Source: Chondrus crispus (taxonomy: Eukaryota > Rhodophyta > Florideophyceae > Gigartinales > Gigartinaceae). From it: a stretch of 36,263 nucleotides of DNA. The position numbers were made by a program, and so were the translations under genes. Positions within the stretch are counted from its first letter, which is position 1; each line of letters starts with the position of its first letter. The stretch is taken from positions 41,894-78,156 of the forward strand of contig NW_005178788.1 in NCBI RefSeq assembly GCF_000350225.1, in the 5' to 3' direction. A model generated the notes under the pieces. That model ran no database searches. It had not been told where the DNA came from and saw only the letters and a list, made by a program, of their open reading frames with translations. Shown here one piece after another: positions 35,709 to 36,263 of the stretch.

Positions 35709-36263
35709 AATACATATAATTCCCTGGCACGTGCAGAAGCCTTAATATCGAGCCTAAAGAGAAAGCAGTGTGCTGGAGGTCTGGGGCGGGGTTTTAACTC
35801 CTTTTCATTTTCAGTCCAGCCCACGGCACACCATATCCGTCAACACAAGTGTCTAGATTGTTTTTTTAAATCCTTAGAGGGTAGAACAGAGCGAAGAGAC
35901 ACTTTCGACAAGTCAAAATGTAGTTTGACACATCTTTGATTGATAAAAGGCCTTTGGATTTGCGGCTTTTCAACCATCGAACTGCTGGAAAAACGTAGTG
36001 GTCTTAATCGATAGAACGATAACCGAAGCTTGACGTACACACACAAAAGCGGCTCAAACAATTGGAAAACAACTAAATCGAAGAAAAACACAGCGGAGGT
36101 AGTTGTGAGCAAGGAGGGTGACGTAAGATCGCTAGCAACTACCCGCCAATTTATTGAAAGAGGACGTCAGGGCGACCATTCCGTTTTTCTTGCCTAGGGT
36201 AGAAGGGAAATATGGTAAAGAGAGGGTAGCGTTGGCCGTAGTGGAGATAATTCGGGGTTTTTA
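35709..36263. other. Right end of window, nothing recognised
   Basis: AT-rich sequence with one minus-strand frame (36112-35840, 90 residues, hydrophobic start and basic middle) that shows no known motif and may be chance. Confidence 0.4.

Overview
The window comes from a eukaryotic nuclear genome and is almost entirely transposable-element sequence. Three related Ty3/gypsy chromoviruses (chromodomain at the integrase C-terminus, CCHC zinc knuckle in Gag, 5-bp target duplications, TG...CA LTRs) take up about 28 of 36 kb. They lie next to or inside a piggyBac-like transposase gene, and a PIF/Harbinger-type transposase remnant sits at the left edge. The mix of chromovirus, piggyBac-like and Harbinger-like genes, compact frames and moderately high GC would suit an oomycete, an alga or a similar protist. 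No host housekeeping gene is present, so I cannot name the species.

Layout, left to right. 1-233: Harbinger-like transposase tail (minus). 234-5903: element 1 (minus), left-truncated, gag and pol broken, with a 1.2-kb 5' LTR. Its right end lies inside the 3' LTR of element 2, so it probably inserted there. 5904-16511: element 2 (minus): 3' LTR remnant, polypurine tract, a long open region on the OPPOSITE strand (6131-8624), then pol, gag, primer-binding site and 5' LTR. 16743-17514: solo LTR of another family with TSD GCGTC. 17558-18488 and 30339-about 33215: the two halves of one piggyBac-like gene (minus). They are separated by element 3 (18489-30338, plus), which is complete with two 600-bp LTRs differing at two bases and TSD GCAGC. 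Element 3 in turn holds a solo LTR of the element-2 family (29029-29699, TSD GACGG). 33.2-36.3 kb: AT-richer, no convincing gene, with several inverted repeats and two MITE-like elements.

How the genes work together. In all three chromoviruses gag ends in the same context and pol lies in the -1 frame, which fits Gag-Pol made by -1 frameshifting. Pol reads protease, reverse transcriptase, RNase H, integrase, GPY/F-like region, chromodomain. Priming starts at a shared site beginning TGGTACTCTTGTGGAGGG, which in elements 1 and 2 sits inside an inverted repeat. As written, none of the three copies has a fully intact gag-pol. Many of the breaks are single-base losses, several at homopolymers, so sequencing error should be excluded before calling them dead.

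The least explained parts are: the antisense ORF pair of element 2, encoding a Pro-rich N-terminus, a globular middle, a coiled coil and a basic tail; the 3.2-kb region after pol in element 3, with duplicated hairpins that show compensatory changes and a patchwork of protein-like frames; and a strong excess, inside and outside the elements, of the short motifs TACTGTA/TACAGTA and CCGAACGG/CCGTTCGG.
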